This document shows, piece by piece, positions 34,445 through 44,090 of a stretch of 64,000 nucleotides of DNA (within the stretch, counting starts at the first letter, position 1; each line of letters starts with the position of its first letter). The notes under the pieces were generated by a model, which was given only the letters and a program-made list of their open reading frames with translations, did not search any database and had not been told where the DNA came from. Source of the DNA: Sutterella sp. Its GTDB lineage: Bacteria; Pseudomonadota; Gammaproteobacteria; Burkholderiales; Burkholderiaceae_F. Position numbers and translations under genes: made by a program. The stretch lies in the NCBI GenBank assembly GCA_020025965.1, contig JAHHRG010000001.1, positions 36,463 through 100,462 of the forward strand, read 5' to 3'.

Positions 34445-34608
34445 GAAAGTGAGAGGTTCTGATATGGGATAAAGAGGAAACCTCATCTTAACAAAAATAG
34501 ACAAAAAAGTTTGCAAAGAAAGGTGCCCTTTAAAGTTTGGCTAATGGGGAAGTAGTACATTGCCAGCTACTTGCATCACTCTATTTTGCCCCCCTGTCCT
34601 TCGTGCGT

Positions 34609-36030
34609 ATGAAACGAAAAAACCCCTTTGTTGACTGGTCTTTCGCTGCTCTTTTCGGGGTGATACTCAGTGGCTGTACACTGCCGATGCCTGATACTAG
34701 CAAGCTCGTAGATGAATCTCTGCCTCAGGCCTGGAGTGTTACGGTTTCTGGTTCTGAAGAAAATCTCGAGCATTTTTGGGAACGTTGGAACGATCCCGTC
34801 TTACTTGGCCTTATCCGGAGAGCTGTAGAGGTCAATCCCAACGTGACAGGTGCTCTTGCCAATTTGCGCAGTGCCCGTGCTTCGCAGATCGCAGCTACGG
34901 CAACGCTCTGGCCTGGTGCCTCGCTTGGTGTCGGTGCAGATGTTCGCCGTCAGAACCACAGGACGACGGACGGCTACGATGCAAATTTTCAATCCGATTG
35001 GACCTTGAATCTTGCGGGGGCCGACTGGGCTCGAGCCGATGCCAAAGCCTTACGAGCGATTGCTGCAGAAATGACGCTTGAACATACCCGTAATCTGGTA
35101 GCTGCTGAAACGGCACAAGCCTATATCAATTACCGCGTAGCTGAGGAAAAGCTCGCTATTGCTAAGGCGAATGAAGAAAATCTTCGAAAGACAGCAGAAG
35201 TAGCAATTTGGCGTGCCGAATCAGGTATGGGGGCGATGAGTGAAAAAGAAGACGCACTGCAGCGACTAGAAACCGCTCGTGCACGCATTCCCGAAATTGA
35301 GTTTTCAATGGCCAACTATCGAAATGCATTGGCGCGTTTAACGACCATGGCTGCCGATCGGATCAATCTTAATAATGTGACGGGCGTACCGATTGCTCCC
35401 AACGGTATCGCCGTGAAAATCCCAGTGAAATTACTCATGAGGCGTCATGACGTTCGTAGCGCATTGCATAACCTTGAAGCGGCTGCGAAGGAGCTTCAGG
35501 CAGCCCGAGAAGACTACTTTCCGTCGCTTGGTTTGCGTGGTTCTTTGGGAACTACGGCGGCATCGATAGGAACTCTAGGTGCAAGCGGAACAGGAATTGT
35601 TAGTTTGATTGGTAGTTTGTCTCTTCCTGTGATCAATTGGGGTTCTTTGCAGGCACGTGAAGAAGGTGTAGCTGCTGAGCTTGATAAATATAAGTCGACT
35701 TATGTCGATACGATTGTGAGAGCTCTAGAAGAAACGGACAATGCTCTCCAAGGCATCCGTTCCGCGGAGAGTCGTCAGGCGAGGCTCTTAAAAGCTAATG
35801 AGTATGCCGAAAAGTCTTATGAATACGCTTCGCTGGAATATCGAACGGGTGTGGGCGATTACGTCACAATGCTCGCGGCTCAAAGTGCTCTTCTGAATGC
35901 TAGAGAGTCATTGATAGCGAACAACGCCGAACGATCGAATCAATATGTCATGCTTTACCGTGCGATGGGCGGTGCTTGGCAAGAAAAGTCCGATAACGCT
36001 ATAGGACCGAATAATGAAAAATCAGAATGA
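34609..36030 (+). CDS. Outer membrane efflux lipoprotein, TolC/NodT family
   Basis: A TolC-like outer membrane channel of 473 residues with two OEP repeats rich in long helices (for example EEKLAIAKANEENLRKTAEV and GVAAELDKYKSTYVDTIVRA). The start at 34609 gives a signal peptide ending in lipobox LSGC, so the channel is lipid-anchored. The upstream in-frame extension lacks a signal. It would form the exit duct for the adaptor and ABC proteins encoded next. Its stop overlaps the adaptor start by 17 bp. Confidence 0.92.
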   Translation: MKRKNPFVDWSFAALFGVILSGCTLPMPDTSKLVDESLPQAWSVTVSGSEENLEHFWERWNDPVLLGLIRRAVEVNPNVTGALANLRSARASQIAATATLWPGASLGVGADVRRQNHRTTDGYDANFQSDWTLNLAGADWARADAKALRAIAAEMTLEHTRNLVAAETAQAYINYRVAEEKLAIAKANEENLRKTAEVAIWRAESGMGAMSEKEDALQRLETARARIPEIEFSMANYRNALARLTTMAADRINLNNVTGVPIAPNGIAVKIPVKLLMRRHDVRSALHNLEAAAKELQAAREDYFPSLGLRGSLGTTAASIGTLGASGTGIVSLIGSLSLPVINWGSLQAREEGVAAELDKYKSTYVDTIVRALEETDNALQGIRSAESRQARLLKANEYAEKSYEYASLEYRTGVGDYVTMLAAQSALLNARESLIANNAERSNQYVMLYRAMGGAWQEKSDNAIGPNNEKSE

Positions 36031-37285
36031 AAAATTGGCTGAATTGCTTGCCCCCAAAGGCCTTATAACGCGGACCAGAGTGGCGGGTGGTCTTGTACTC
36101 GCATTTTTTTTAGTGGGTAGCATTTACGTCTTGAAGTCATCAAATGCTGAAGCGGAGGTAACCTATGTGACCGAAACCGTGCATTGCGACGAATTGAGCG
36201 TGACTGTGTCAGCCGACGGAACGTTGAAACCCATGCGAACGGTCACGATCGGTAGTGAACTCTCGGGAATTGTTCGTGAGGTAACGGTCGATGTTAACGA
36301 TGCTGTGAAAACGGGTGACGTGCTGATCGAACTCGATCGTAAGAACTTGAGCGCTCAGGTCGAGCAGGCTCGTGCTACGGTGAAAAGCGCCGAAGCCAAA
36401 TTTGTGCAGGCTAAAGCCACGTTGAACGAAAGTCGTTTGAAGCTAAAACGCATGCAGGAATTGAACCGGCTTTCTAAAGGCGTGATGCCATCACGTACGG
36501 AACTAGAAGCGCAGGAGGCGAAAGTTGAGAAGGATCGTGCCGATTTAATCGTTGCTCAGACACAGATCACGAGTGCAAAGGCGACGCTTCTCACAGCTGA
36601 GAACGATCTGGAAAAGGCGAGTATTAAGTCCCCAATCAATGGCGTTGTACTTGCTCGAAGCGTAGAACCGGGTTATGCCGTGGCTGCAAGTTTGCAGGCT
36701 GTGGAACTTCTTTCTCTGGCGAGTGACTTGCGCGAACTCGAGCTGCAAGTTCAGGTTGACGAAGCCGATATCGGCGTGGTGAAGGTCGGGCAGACTGCTT
36801 ACTTCACCGTAAGTGCCTATCCTGATCGTCAGTTCCCGGCAGTCTTGAAGAAGGTGGCCTTCGGAGCGCAGACGAACGAAAATGTGGTGACCTACACGAC
36901 CTACCTTGACGTTAACAATAATGACATGTTGTTGCGTCCTGGAATGACGGCGTCAGCCACGATTCTTACGTCCGCCAAAGATGAGGCGCTACTCGTTCCC
37001 AACTCCGCTTTTCGCTACAGCCCCCGTCTGAAGCGCGAACGCTCCATGTGGGACAAGATGGCGGCTCAGGGACACGGTGCGAAGCTCTTTTCGAAGACTG
37101 CTAAGGAAACGACCTACCACGGCGAACAGCAAAAGACGCTCTACGTTCTGCGTAACGGCAATCCCGAACGTATCACGGTTCTCACAGGCCTAACCGACGG
37201 AATTCATACAGAAATTCTTTCGGACGAACTCAAACCAGGTGATGAAGTGATCATCGATCAGCATCGCTCTGGGAAGAGCCGTTAA
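36014..37285 (+). CDS. MacA-like periplasmic adaptor (membrane fusion protein)
   Basis: A 423-residue adaptor with one N-terminal membrane anchor (about residues 22-40), a lipoyl-type segment (GSELSGIVREVTVDVNDAVK), a long coiled-coil hairpin at about 105-195, and a second half-lipoyl block IKSPINGVVLARSVEPGYAV. The beta-barrel follows. It should bridge the ABC transporter to the outer membrane channel. An AGGA site precedes the ATG. The MacA-like assignment follows from pairing with a MacB-type ABC pair rather than an RND pump. Confidence 0.92.
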   Translation: MKNQNEKLAELLAPKGLITRTRVAGGLVLAFFLVGSIYVLKSSNAEAEVTYVTETVHCDELSVTVSADGTLKPMRTVTIGSELSGIVREVTVDVNDAVKTGDVLIELDRKNLSAQVEQARATVKSAEAKFVQAKATLNESRLKLKRMQELNRLSKGVMPSRTELEAQEAKVEKDRADLIVAQTQITSAKATLLTAENDLEKASIKSPINGVVLARSVEPGYAVAASLQAVELLSLASDLRELELQVQVDEADIGVVKVGQTAYFTVSAYPDRQFPAVLKKVAFGAQTNENVVTYTTYLDVNNNDMLLRPGMTASATILTSAKDEALLVPNSAFRYSPRLKRERSMWDKMAAQGHGAKLFSKTAKETTYHGEQQKTLYVLRNGNPERITVLTGLTDGIHTEILSDELKPGDEVIIDQHRSGKSR

Positions 37286-37296
37286 GAGAACGTATC

Positions 37297-37995
37297 ATGA
37301 CCAAGCCATTGATCGAATTTAAAGACATTCGAAAGAGCTACGGGACTGGAGAGGCTTCTTTTGAAGCCCTTCGTGGTGTGAGCTTTACGATTGAAGAAGG
37401 CGAATTTGTGGCCATTATGGGGCATTCGGGATCTGGTAAGTCGACAACGATGAATATTATCGGTGCACTCGATCGTCCGACTTCGGGGAGTTATGTGCTT
37501 GACGGCGTTCAGGTCGAAGAGTTGTCGCATGATCAGCGCGCGCTTTTGCGTCGTCATTATCTTGGTTTTGTTTTTCAGGGATTCAATCTTCTTGCCAGAA
37601 CTACGGCGCTTGAAAATGTCGAACTGCCGCTTTTGTATCGCGGTACACCCGCGACCGAACGTCGTCGCTTAGCGCGTGCAGCACTCGAACGTGTAGGACT
37701 TCTCGAATGGGAAGGCCATACGCCAAGCGAACTCTCTGGCGGACAGCAACAACGTGTGGCCATTGCTCGCGCCATTGTGACTAACCCGAAGATTCTTCTT
37801 GCCGACGAACCGACGGGAAGTCTTGATACCGCACGAAGTGTGGAAATCATGGAGTTGCTTACGGAACTTAACCGCGAAGACGGCATTACCATCGTGCTCG
37901 TGACGCACGAACCGGCGATGGCAACCTATGCTCGTCGGCATTTGACATTCTGCGACGGCATGGTCACGAGTGATGATCATGGGAGGACAGCATGA
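37297..37995 (+). CDS. MacB-like ABC transporter ATP-binding protein
   Basis: A 232-residue ATPase of the LolD/MacB family: Walker [11 protein letters not shown]-loop FVFQGFNLL, signature [15 protein letters not shown], Walker [13 protein letters not shown] and the H-loop VTHEPA. In E. coli MacB the ATPase and membrane parts are one polypeptide; here they are two genes with overlapping ends, as in Gram-positive YknY/YknZ. Such exporters move macrolides, peptides or other amphiphiles; the substrate here is unknown. Confidence 0.93.
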   Translation: MTKPLIEFKDIRKSYGTGEASFEALRGVSFTIEEGEFVAIMGHSGSGKSTTMNIIGALDRPTSGSYVLDGVQVEELSHDQRALLRRHYLGFVFQGFNLLARTTALENVELPLLYRGTPATERRRLARAALERVGLLEWEGHTPSELSGGQQQRVAIARAIVTNPKILLADEPTGSLDTARSVEIMELLTELNREDGITIVLVTHEPAMATYARRHLTFCDGMVTSDDHGRTA

Positions 37996-39200
37996 TCGGA
38001 AATGCATTTCTACTTGCCTTCCGTCAGATTTTTCGCAATCCCATGCGTAGTCTTTTGACGGTTTTGGGGGTTGTGATCGGCGTCAGTGCCGTCATTACGA
38101 TGGTGACGGTTGGAAATGGTGCCTCCGTTGCTATTAAGGAACAGATCGAGGCCTTTGGAAACAACCAACTGATGGTTCGTCCGGGGCTTCGTTTGGGTGC
38201 TGGTCAGAAGGTGGGAGCACCTTCCTTCAAACTAGCCGACGTGGAGGCTCTAAAAACACAGATTGCTGGGATTGTTTCGGTCGCGCCACAGGTAAACCGT
38301 AACAGGACGATCGTTGCGAACGGGCGCAATTGGCAGACCAGCATTGTCGGGACCGACAACAATTATTTTTTGATCGATAACCGTGAGCTTGCTTCGGGCC
38401 GATACTTTGAAGCGGGAGAATTACTCTCAGGGGCTTCTTCCTGTGTGATAGGCGAAACTATCCGACGAGAACTCTTCGGTGAAGATGACGAGCCTGTAGG
38501 GAAAACGATTCGTACGGGGAATTTCTCCTGCCGAGTCGTCGGCCTTTTGAAGGAGAAAGGAACGGCGGCAATGGGCGGCGACCAGGACGATTTGGTACTG
38601 ATGCCCATTCGTACAGTTCAGCGACGCATTATCGGCCAGCCACGCGTACAGGCAATTCTGATGTCGGTGAATCCATTGTCGGATCGGGATCGCTTGAAAG
38701 AAGCCGTTCGCAGTCTTTTGCGTGAACAGCGAAAGCTCTCCGCAGGTGAGGACGACGATTTTCAGATTCTCGATACGGCCGAAGTCGCGGCACGCGTTGC
38801 TTCAACGACAAAGATCATGAGTACCTTGTTGGCTGCAGTGGCGGCTGTGAGTCTCTTGGTGGGTGGCATAGGGATTATGAACATTATGCTTGTCTCCGTA
38901 ACGGAAAGAACGCGTGAAATCGGCATCCGATTGGCAATCGGAGCACTCGAACGCGAGGTGCTGATGCAGTTCCTAATCGAAGCGCTGATGCTCGGTTGTT
39001 TGGGCGGCGTGCTTGGGATTGGGGTGGCATTGGGTATGTCGATCGGACTTGCCAAAATGATGGAAGTCCCCTTCATATTTGATCCGAGGATCAACCTTCT
39101 GGCGTTCAGCGTCTCGGCGCTTACTGGTGTGTTGTTCGGGTTCTTTCCGGCAAGACGTGCTGCGAAACTTGATCCGATTGAGGCTGTACGTCACGAATAA
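37992..39200 (+). CDS. MacB-like ABC transporter permease (FtsX family)
   Basis: A 402-residue inner-membrane protein with an N-terminal transmembrane helix (FRNPMRSLLTVLGVVIGVSA), a large periplasmic MacB_PCD domain (about residues 45-235), and three C-terminal helices with VGGIGIMNIMLVSVTERTRE and the terminal PARRAAKLDPIEAVRHE. This four-helix mechanotransmission topology is typical of MacB. A GGGAGGA ribosome binding site sits before the ATG, which overlaps the ATPase stop. It closes the operon at a strong terminator. Confidence 0.94.
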   Translation: MIGNAFLLAFRQIFRNPMRSLLTVLGVVIGVSAVITMVTVGNGASVAIKEQIEAFGNNQLMVRPGLRLGAGQKVGAPSFKLADVEALKTQIAGIVSVAPQVNRNRTIVANGRNWQTSIVGTDNNYFLIDNRELASGRYFEAGELLSGASSCVIGETIRRELFGEDDEPVGKTIRTGNFSCRVVGLLKEKGTAAMGGDQDDLVLMPIRTVQRRIIGQPRVQAILMSVNPLSDRDRLKEAVRSLLREQRKLSAGEDDDFQILDTAEVAARVASTTKIMSTLLAAVAAVSLLVGGIGIMNIMLVSVTERTREIGIRLAIGALEREVLMQFLIEALMLGCLGGVLGIGVALGMSIGLAKMMEVPFIFDPRINLLAFSVSALTGVLFGFFPARRAAKLDPIEAVRHE

Positions 39201-39218
39201 GGACAAATCGTAGAGACG

Positions 39219-39248
39219 AAAAAGGCCCGATTTAAATCGGGCCTTTTT
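39219..39248. terminator. Bidirectional terminator between the efflux operon and ssb
   Basis: 15-bp perfect stem AAAAAGGCCCGATTT/AAATCGGGCCTTTTT lying between convergent genes, with T runs on both strands. Confidence 0.92.
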
Positions 39249-39266
39249 TCGACACAAGATTTTGGG

Positions 39267-39764
39267 CTAGAACGGAACGTCGTCACCGAAATCGTCAAGG
39301 TTCTGAGCTGTGGCGGCAGGCGTTTGAGCGGGTTGCGGAGTCGGAGCGGCAGGACGCGGTTGAGGGGCCGGACGAGCGGCGCGCGGAGCACTTTCGAAAC
39401 TGTCGTCAACACGCTGTTGATCGGAATTACGACGATCGAGCAACTGGAGTGTTTCGCCAATGATGTCAGTGGCATAACGTTCGATACCGTCTTTGCCCGT
39501 GTACTTACGGGTGCGTAGGCGGCCTTCGACATAGCAGCTACTGCCCTTATGGAGGTAATCTTTAGCAACTTCAGCCGTGCGACCAAAGAAGACAATGCGA
39601 TGCCATTCCGTTTCTTCGTTGTAGGACTGACCGTCCTGTGCACGGACACGGCGCGTTGTAGCGACGCTCAAAGTCGTGACGGGCGTGGAACCGTCGGTGA
39701 GATAGCGGGTTTCGGGATCGCGGCCGAGATTGCCGATGATGATTACCTTATTGATGGAAGCCAT
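39267..39764 (-). CDS. ssb: Single-stranded DNA-binding protein
   Basis: SSB coats single-stranded DNA and recruits repair and replication proteins. The start at 39764 gives 165 residues beginning MASINKVIIIGNLGRDPETR, the canonical SSB N terminus. The OB fold is followed by a Pro/Ala/Gln-rich linker and the acidic tip DDFGDDVPF, which binds partners. The open frame extends far upstream but the extension overlaps the MFS gene and is not supported. It lies 28 bp downstream of the MFS gene, as in many betaproteobacteria. Confidence 0.96.
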   Translation of the reverse strand: MASINKVIIIGNLGRDPETRYLTDGSTPVTTLSVATTRRVRAQDGQSYNEETEWHRIVFFGRTAEVAKDYLHKGSSCYVEGRLRTRKYTGKDGIERYATDIIGETLQLLDRRNSDQQRVDDSFESAPRAARPAPQPRPAAPTPQPAQTPAATAQNLDDFGDDVPF

Positions 39765-39792
39765 AATACACTGAAAAATAAAAGAAATCGGA

Positions 39793-41037
39793 TTAAATTT
39801 GGATTGCTTCACCTTTTTCATGCTTGTGCTGGCTGCCGGGTTCCCGGAGTCCGCGTGCAAGCAAGAACCATAGAAGCATAGCAAAACTTGAAGCAAAGAA
39901 AACGGCTTCGGCGCAATAATTTTGTGCGATCCATCCGCCGAGAGCACCCCCAGCAAAAAGTCCGAAGCTTTGTGTTGTGTTGTATACGCCGAGTGCCAGG
40001 CCTTTATCGGCTTTCGGGGCGGATCGGGAAATAAGTCCCGGAAGAGTTGCTTCAAGAATGTTGAAGCAAATAAAGAAGAGCGTCATCAGGAACGCGATTT
40101 CCCATGCAGAGTGAATGAGATAGCTGAAAAGAATGAAAAGAACGCCCATCAACACGACGCAGATGCGCAAAAGATCAGTCACACGAGCGTTGCGTTCGGC
40201 CCAAATTAAGGGCTTCACCATGCAAGCAAAACCGATCATTACTGCAGGGAGATAAATCCACCAATGATGTGTGACGGGTAAGCCCATTGATACGAGACGC
40301 GTAGGAATTACCACGAAAACGGCCATCTGCACGCAGTGCAGGAAGAAAATCCCAGCGTTGAGACGCATGAGTTGAGGATCGAAGACAACTTTAGGCCAAG
40401 GCTGGTGTACTAGGTCTTCGCCGACAGGTTGTAGAGCTTTTGGGGCATCGGGTACGATCTTGAGAATCACGAAAATGGCCGAGAGAGACAGTGCGGCTGT
40501 GAGCCAGAAGAGTCCTGAGACCCCCCAGAGGTGAGCGAGTGGAGGAGAGGCAATCAGGCTGAAAGCAAACGTGAGGCCGATTGATGCGCCCACAAAGGCC
40601 ATAGCTTTAGTGATAACGCGTTCGCGCACGCTGTCAGCGATGAAGGCCGTGACGGCGGCGGAAATGGCTCCTGCGCCCTGAATGGCTCGGCCAATCATGA
40701 CGATCCAGATGTTTTCACCGACAGCGGCAATGACGCTGCCTAAAGCAAAGAGGAGCAGACCGAAGACAATCACGGGTTTGCGGCCAAGACGGTCACTAGC
40801 GGCGCCGAAGGGAATCTGGAGAATACTTTGCGTCAGACCGTAAATACCGAGCGTCAAACCGACGATGAATTCGTTGTCGCCGCCTTCAAGATGGCGAGCA
40901 TAAACGGCAAAGACGGGCAAAATCAGAAAAAGACCGAGCATGCGCAGAGCAAAGATGCTCGCCAGTGTGATACTCGAATGCTTTTCTTGAGGGGTCATTT
41001 TCCCTGGTGATACTTCTGGAGTCTGAGAGGCTTGCAT
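39793..41037 (-). CDS. MFS transporter
   Basis: A 414-residue major facilitator with about 12 hydrophobic segments. The loop 2-3 motif is GAASDRLGRKPVI, and an inter-domain cytoplasmic loop (PDAPKALQPVGEDLVHQ) follows the sixth helix. MFS proteins of this type sit between uvrA and ssb in many betaproteobacteria and are annotated as drug-efflux-like, but the substrate is unknown. It is co-transcribed with ssb and divergent from uvrA across 254 bp. Confidence 0.92.
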   Translation of the reverse strand: MQASQTPEVSPGKMTPQEKHSSITLASIFALRMLGLFLILPVFAVYARHLEGGDNEFIVGLTLGIYGLTQSILQIPFGAASDRLGRKPVIVFGLLLFALGSVIAAVGENIWIVMIGRAIQGAGAISAAVTAFIADSVRERVITKAMAFVGASIGLTFAFSLIASPPLAHLWGVSGLFWLTAALSLSAIFVILKIVPDAPKALQPVGEDLVHQPWPKVVFDPQLMRLNAGIFFLHCVQMAVFVVIPTRLVSMGLPVTHHWWIYLPAVMIGFACMVKPLIWAERNARVTDLLRICVVLMGVLFILFSYLIHSAWEIAFLMTLFFICFNILEATLPGLISRSAPKADKGLALGVYNTTQSFGLFAGGALGGWIAQNYCAEAVFFASSFAMLLWFLLARGLREPGSQHKHEKGEAIQI

Positions 41038-41201
41038 GAGTTTTGTCAGTGGATTCTTTGAGAGGTATCTGCTTGGAGGCGCACTTTCGACAGAGAAAGC
41101 ACAGTCTACGCCGCATCAACGTTGGTAGCGGAAAAGAATGCGTGATGGAAATGAACACTGGCTGAAGACTGGCTGTTGATATTTGTAATAGTCCAAACGT
41201 T

Positions 41202-41229
41202 CTGACTTTTGATGCCGAATGTCTACAAT
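41202..41229 (+). promoter_or_regulatory. Candidate promoter of uvrA
   Basis: A -35-like CTGACT and -10 TACAAT with a 16-bp spacer stand about 55 bp before the uvrA ATG. No convincing LexA box (CTGT-N8-ACAG) was found in the divergent region. Confidence 0.4.
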
Positions 41230-41291
41230 CTGAAGATATGCGAACGGGTATCAATGTGTTCGCAAGGCACAGAAAGTAGAAAAGGCGACAG

Positions 41292-44090
41292 ATGGACTTT
41301 ATTTCGATAATCGGTGCACGAATGCACAACCTCAAAGGGGTGGATGTCAAGATTCCACGCGGCAAAATGACTGTGATTACAGGGCTCTCCGGGAGCGGGA
41401 AGAGCTCGCTCGCTTTTGATACGCTTTTCGCGGAAGGACAGCGCCTTTATGTGGAAAGTTTGTCGGCTTATGCTCGTAATTTTCTCAATCTTATGCCACG
41501 TCCTGACGTGGATGAAATAACGGGACTTTCGCCTGCTATCGCCATTGATCAGAAGCGAGGAAGTACTAACCCGCGTTCTACTGTCGGGACAATGACGGAG
41601 CTTTCCGACTACTTCCGGTTACTTTTTGCTCGCGCGGGCGTGCCATATTGCCCGATGCACCATCGTGCACTTTCGCTTGATACGATTGCGTCGATGGTGG
41701 AAAAAACGATAGCTCGAGTTGAAGGGCGCCGGATCATGATCCTTTCACCTGCAAAACGAAGCGCCTCCGTTGATTGGCGTAGCTTTTTTAGAGAAGCTCT
41801 TTCGGCGGGATACATGCGTTTTCGCATTGACGGCGAAGTCGAAATGCTCGATGTGCCGTTGGGATTGAACGACGGGCTAGAGCACCGTGTCGAAATTGTT
41901 GTAGATCGACTGACCGTTAAGACCGATTCGCGCTCCCGATTGGCAGAAAGCTTTGAAACTGCCACTCAAATGTCGGGTGGTCGTGTGAAAGTAGTTTTGA
42001 TGGACGAAGACGAAAGCTTCGACTTTAGCAATCGTTATGCCTGTCCAGACTGTGACTATACAGTCCCTCGTCTTGAACCAAGTCTTTTCTCCGCTAATAA
42101 TCCCAAGGGGTGTTGTCCGAACTGCAAGGGGCTTGGGGTCGCGAGCGAGTTCGATGTCGAAAAAGTCGTACCGCATCCTGCGTTATCGCTCGAGGCGGGA
42201 GCAATCCCTGGATGGGACCGTCGCAATCAGAGTAATCTCAATCGGCTGAGAAATTTAGCTGACCGATTCAATTTCACGCTTGATACGCCTTGGTGCAACC
42301 TTAGCGCAGAAGTGAAAAACGTCATCCTTTACGGTAATGATGTGAGTCGCCACATGCTTCCGCCCTTTGAAGGGATAGTGACTCGTCTTGAAGAAATGTG
42401 GAAGGATGCCGATCAAAGCAAGGGTATCCGTGAAGGTCTTGGTGTTTATCGCTCGGAATGCGTTTGCCGTATGTGCGGCGGCCAAGGCCTGCGTCCAGAA
42501 ATTCTTTCTGTATATATCGGCGATGGTGAAAAACGCTATTCGATTACCGATGTTGGTGACATGACGCTCTCGGATTTGTCGCAGGCTGTTGCGCACCTCA
42601 AATTCGACGATCAGCATCGCGTGGTGGCAGAACGTATTCTCGAAACCATCCGAAAACGCATAGGGTTTCTAGAAGACGTTGGACTCGGATATCTTACGAT
42701 GAATCGTCGCACGGTCACGCTCTCAGGCGGTGAGGCCCAGCGAATCCGGCTGGCGAGTCAGGTCGGGGCTGGTTTAACAGGAGTTCTCTACGTGTTGGAC
42801 GAACCTTCGATCGGTCTTCATCAGCGAGACAATGATCGGTTGATTGACAGTCTTATCCGGCTTCGCGATTTGGACAACACACTCGTCGTGGTTGAGCATG
42901 ATGAAGATGCTATTCGACGCGCCGACTACCTCATTGATATGGGGCCGGGCGCAGGCGAAAGAGGCGGTCAGGTTGTGTCTGCTGGGACACCTGATGAAGT
43001 TATTGCTGATCCAAAATCGCTAACGGGTCGCTACCTTTCGGGGAAACTCTCGGTACCCATTCCGTCAGAACGAAGAAAGCCAGAAAGGGGTTTCCTCCGA
43101 CTCCTGGGAGCGAGTGGTCACAACCTTAAGAACGTTGACCTTGAAATTCCGATAGGACTCTTTACGGTTGTGACGGGGGTGTCCGGTTCTGGCAAATCGT
43201 CTTTGATTACACAGACGCTTTATCCGCAGATGGCCAAGCTCATTCATCATGCGCAAAAGCCGTCTTTGCCTTTCCGAACAATTGAAAACTGGACTGCGTT
43301 CAGAAAGGTGGTGGCCGTTGATCAGACGCCGATTGGTACGCGTCCGCGTTCTAACCCCGCAACTTATACAGGACTTTTCTCTGAAATTCGTGAAGTTTTG
43401 TCGATGACGCAGACTGCACGTGAACGAGGCTATAAGGCAAGTCGATTTAGTTTCAATGTTAAAGGAGGACGTTGCGAAGCCTGCCAGGGGGACGGGATGA
43501 TTCGCATGGAGATGCATTTCCTGCCGGATATCTATGTTCCCTGCGAAGTTTGCAATGGCAAACGCTACAACCGAGAAACGTTGGAAGTAAAGTACAAGGG
43601 CTATAGTATTGCTGACATTCTAGATATGACGGTGCTCGAAGCTAAAGAGGTTTTTGAGGCTTATCCGAAGATCGTTCGAATTCTTAATGCGCTTGAAAGC
43701 GTTGGACTCGGCTATATCCGCCTAGGACAGAGCGCTGCCACTTTCTCGGGCGGTGAAGCACAGCGTATCAAGCTTGCTGCCGAACTAGCCCGTCCTGAAA
43801 ACGGCGATTCGCTCTACATCCTTGATGAACCGACGACGGGACTTCACTTTGACGATATCACCCAGTTGGTTGACGTAGTGCATAAGCTCACGGCTCAGGG
43901 GAATACCGTGGTCGTGATCGAACACAACCTTGACGTGATCAAGTCGGCCGACTGGGTCGTGGATGTTGGTCCCGACGGTGGTGAAGCGGGGGGCAGGATT
44001 GTTGGCGCAGGAACGCCGGAAACTGTGGCTGAGTCACTAGAGAGTATCACCGCTCCATATTTGAAGCGTGCTCTTGAAGGGAGTCGCTGA
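41292..44090 (+). CDS. uvrA: Excinuclease ABC subunit A
   Basis: UvrA is the damage-sensing ATPase of nucleotide excision repair. The 932 residues contain two ABC modules: Walker A GLSGSGKSS (31-39) and GVSGSGKSS (about 635-643), signatures LSGGEAQRIRLA and FSGGEAQRIKLA, and Walker B motifs VLDEPSIGLHQRD and ILDEPTTGLHFDD. Zinc-finger cysteines (CPDC...CCPNC; CEAC...CEVC) are present in each half. It looks intact. Its TGA shares one base with the next ATG, so the following rmlD is translationally coupled to it. Confidence 0.98.
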   Translation: MDFISIIGARMHNLKGVDVKIPRGKMTVITGLSGSGKSSLAFDTLFAEGQRLYVESLSAYARNFLNLMPRPDVDEITGLSPAIAIDQKRGSTNPRSTVGTMTELSDYFRLLFARAGVPYCPMHHRALSLDTIASMVEKTIARVEGRRIMILSPAKRSASVDWRSFFREALSAGYMRFRIDGEVEMLDVPLGLNDGLEHRVEIVVDRLTVKTDSRSRLAESFETATQMSGGRVKVVLMDEDESFDFSNRYACPDCDYTVPRLEPSLFSANNPKGCCPNCKGLGVASEFDVEKVVPHPALSLEAGAIPGWDRRNQSNLNRLRNLADRFNFTLDTPWCNLSAEVKNVILYGNDVSRHMLPPFEGIVTRLEEMWKDADQSKGIREGLGVYRSECVCRMCGGQGLRPEILSVYIGDGEKRYSITDVGDMTLSDLSQAVAHLKFDDQHRVVAERILETIRKRIGFLEDVGLGYLTMNRRTVTLSGGEAQRIRLASQVGAGLTGVLYVLDEPSIGLHQRDNDRLIDSLIRLRDLDNTLVVVEHDEDAIRRADYLIDMGPGAGERGGQVVSAGTPDEVIADPKSLTGRYLSGKLSVPIPSERRKPERGFLRLLGASGHNLKNVDLEIPIGLFTVVTGVSGSGKSSLITQTLYPQMAKLIHHAQKPSLPFRTIENWTAFRKVVAVDQTPIGTRPRSNPATYTGLFSEIREVLSMTQTARERGYKASRFSFNVKGGRCEACQGDGMIRMEMHFLPDIYVPCEVCNGKRYNRETLEVKYKGYSIADILDMTVLEAKEVFEAYPKIVRILNALESVGLGYIRLGQSAATFSGGEAQRIKLAAELARPENGDSLYILDEPTTGLHFDDITQLVDVVHKLTAQGNTVVVIEHNLDVIKSADWVVDVGPDGGEAGGRIVGAGTPETVAESLESITAPYLKRALEGSR

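Noticed and set aside
41038..41291. Possible LexA (SOS) box upstream of uvrA
   Set aside because: CTGT occurs, but no ACAG at the required 8-bp spacing was found.
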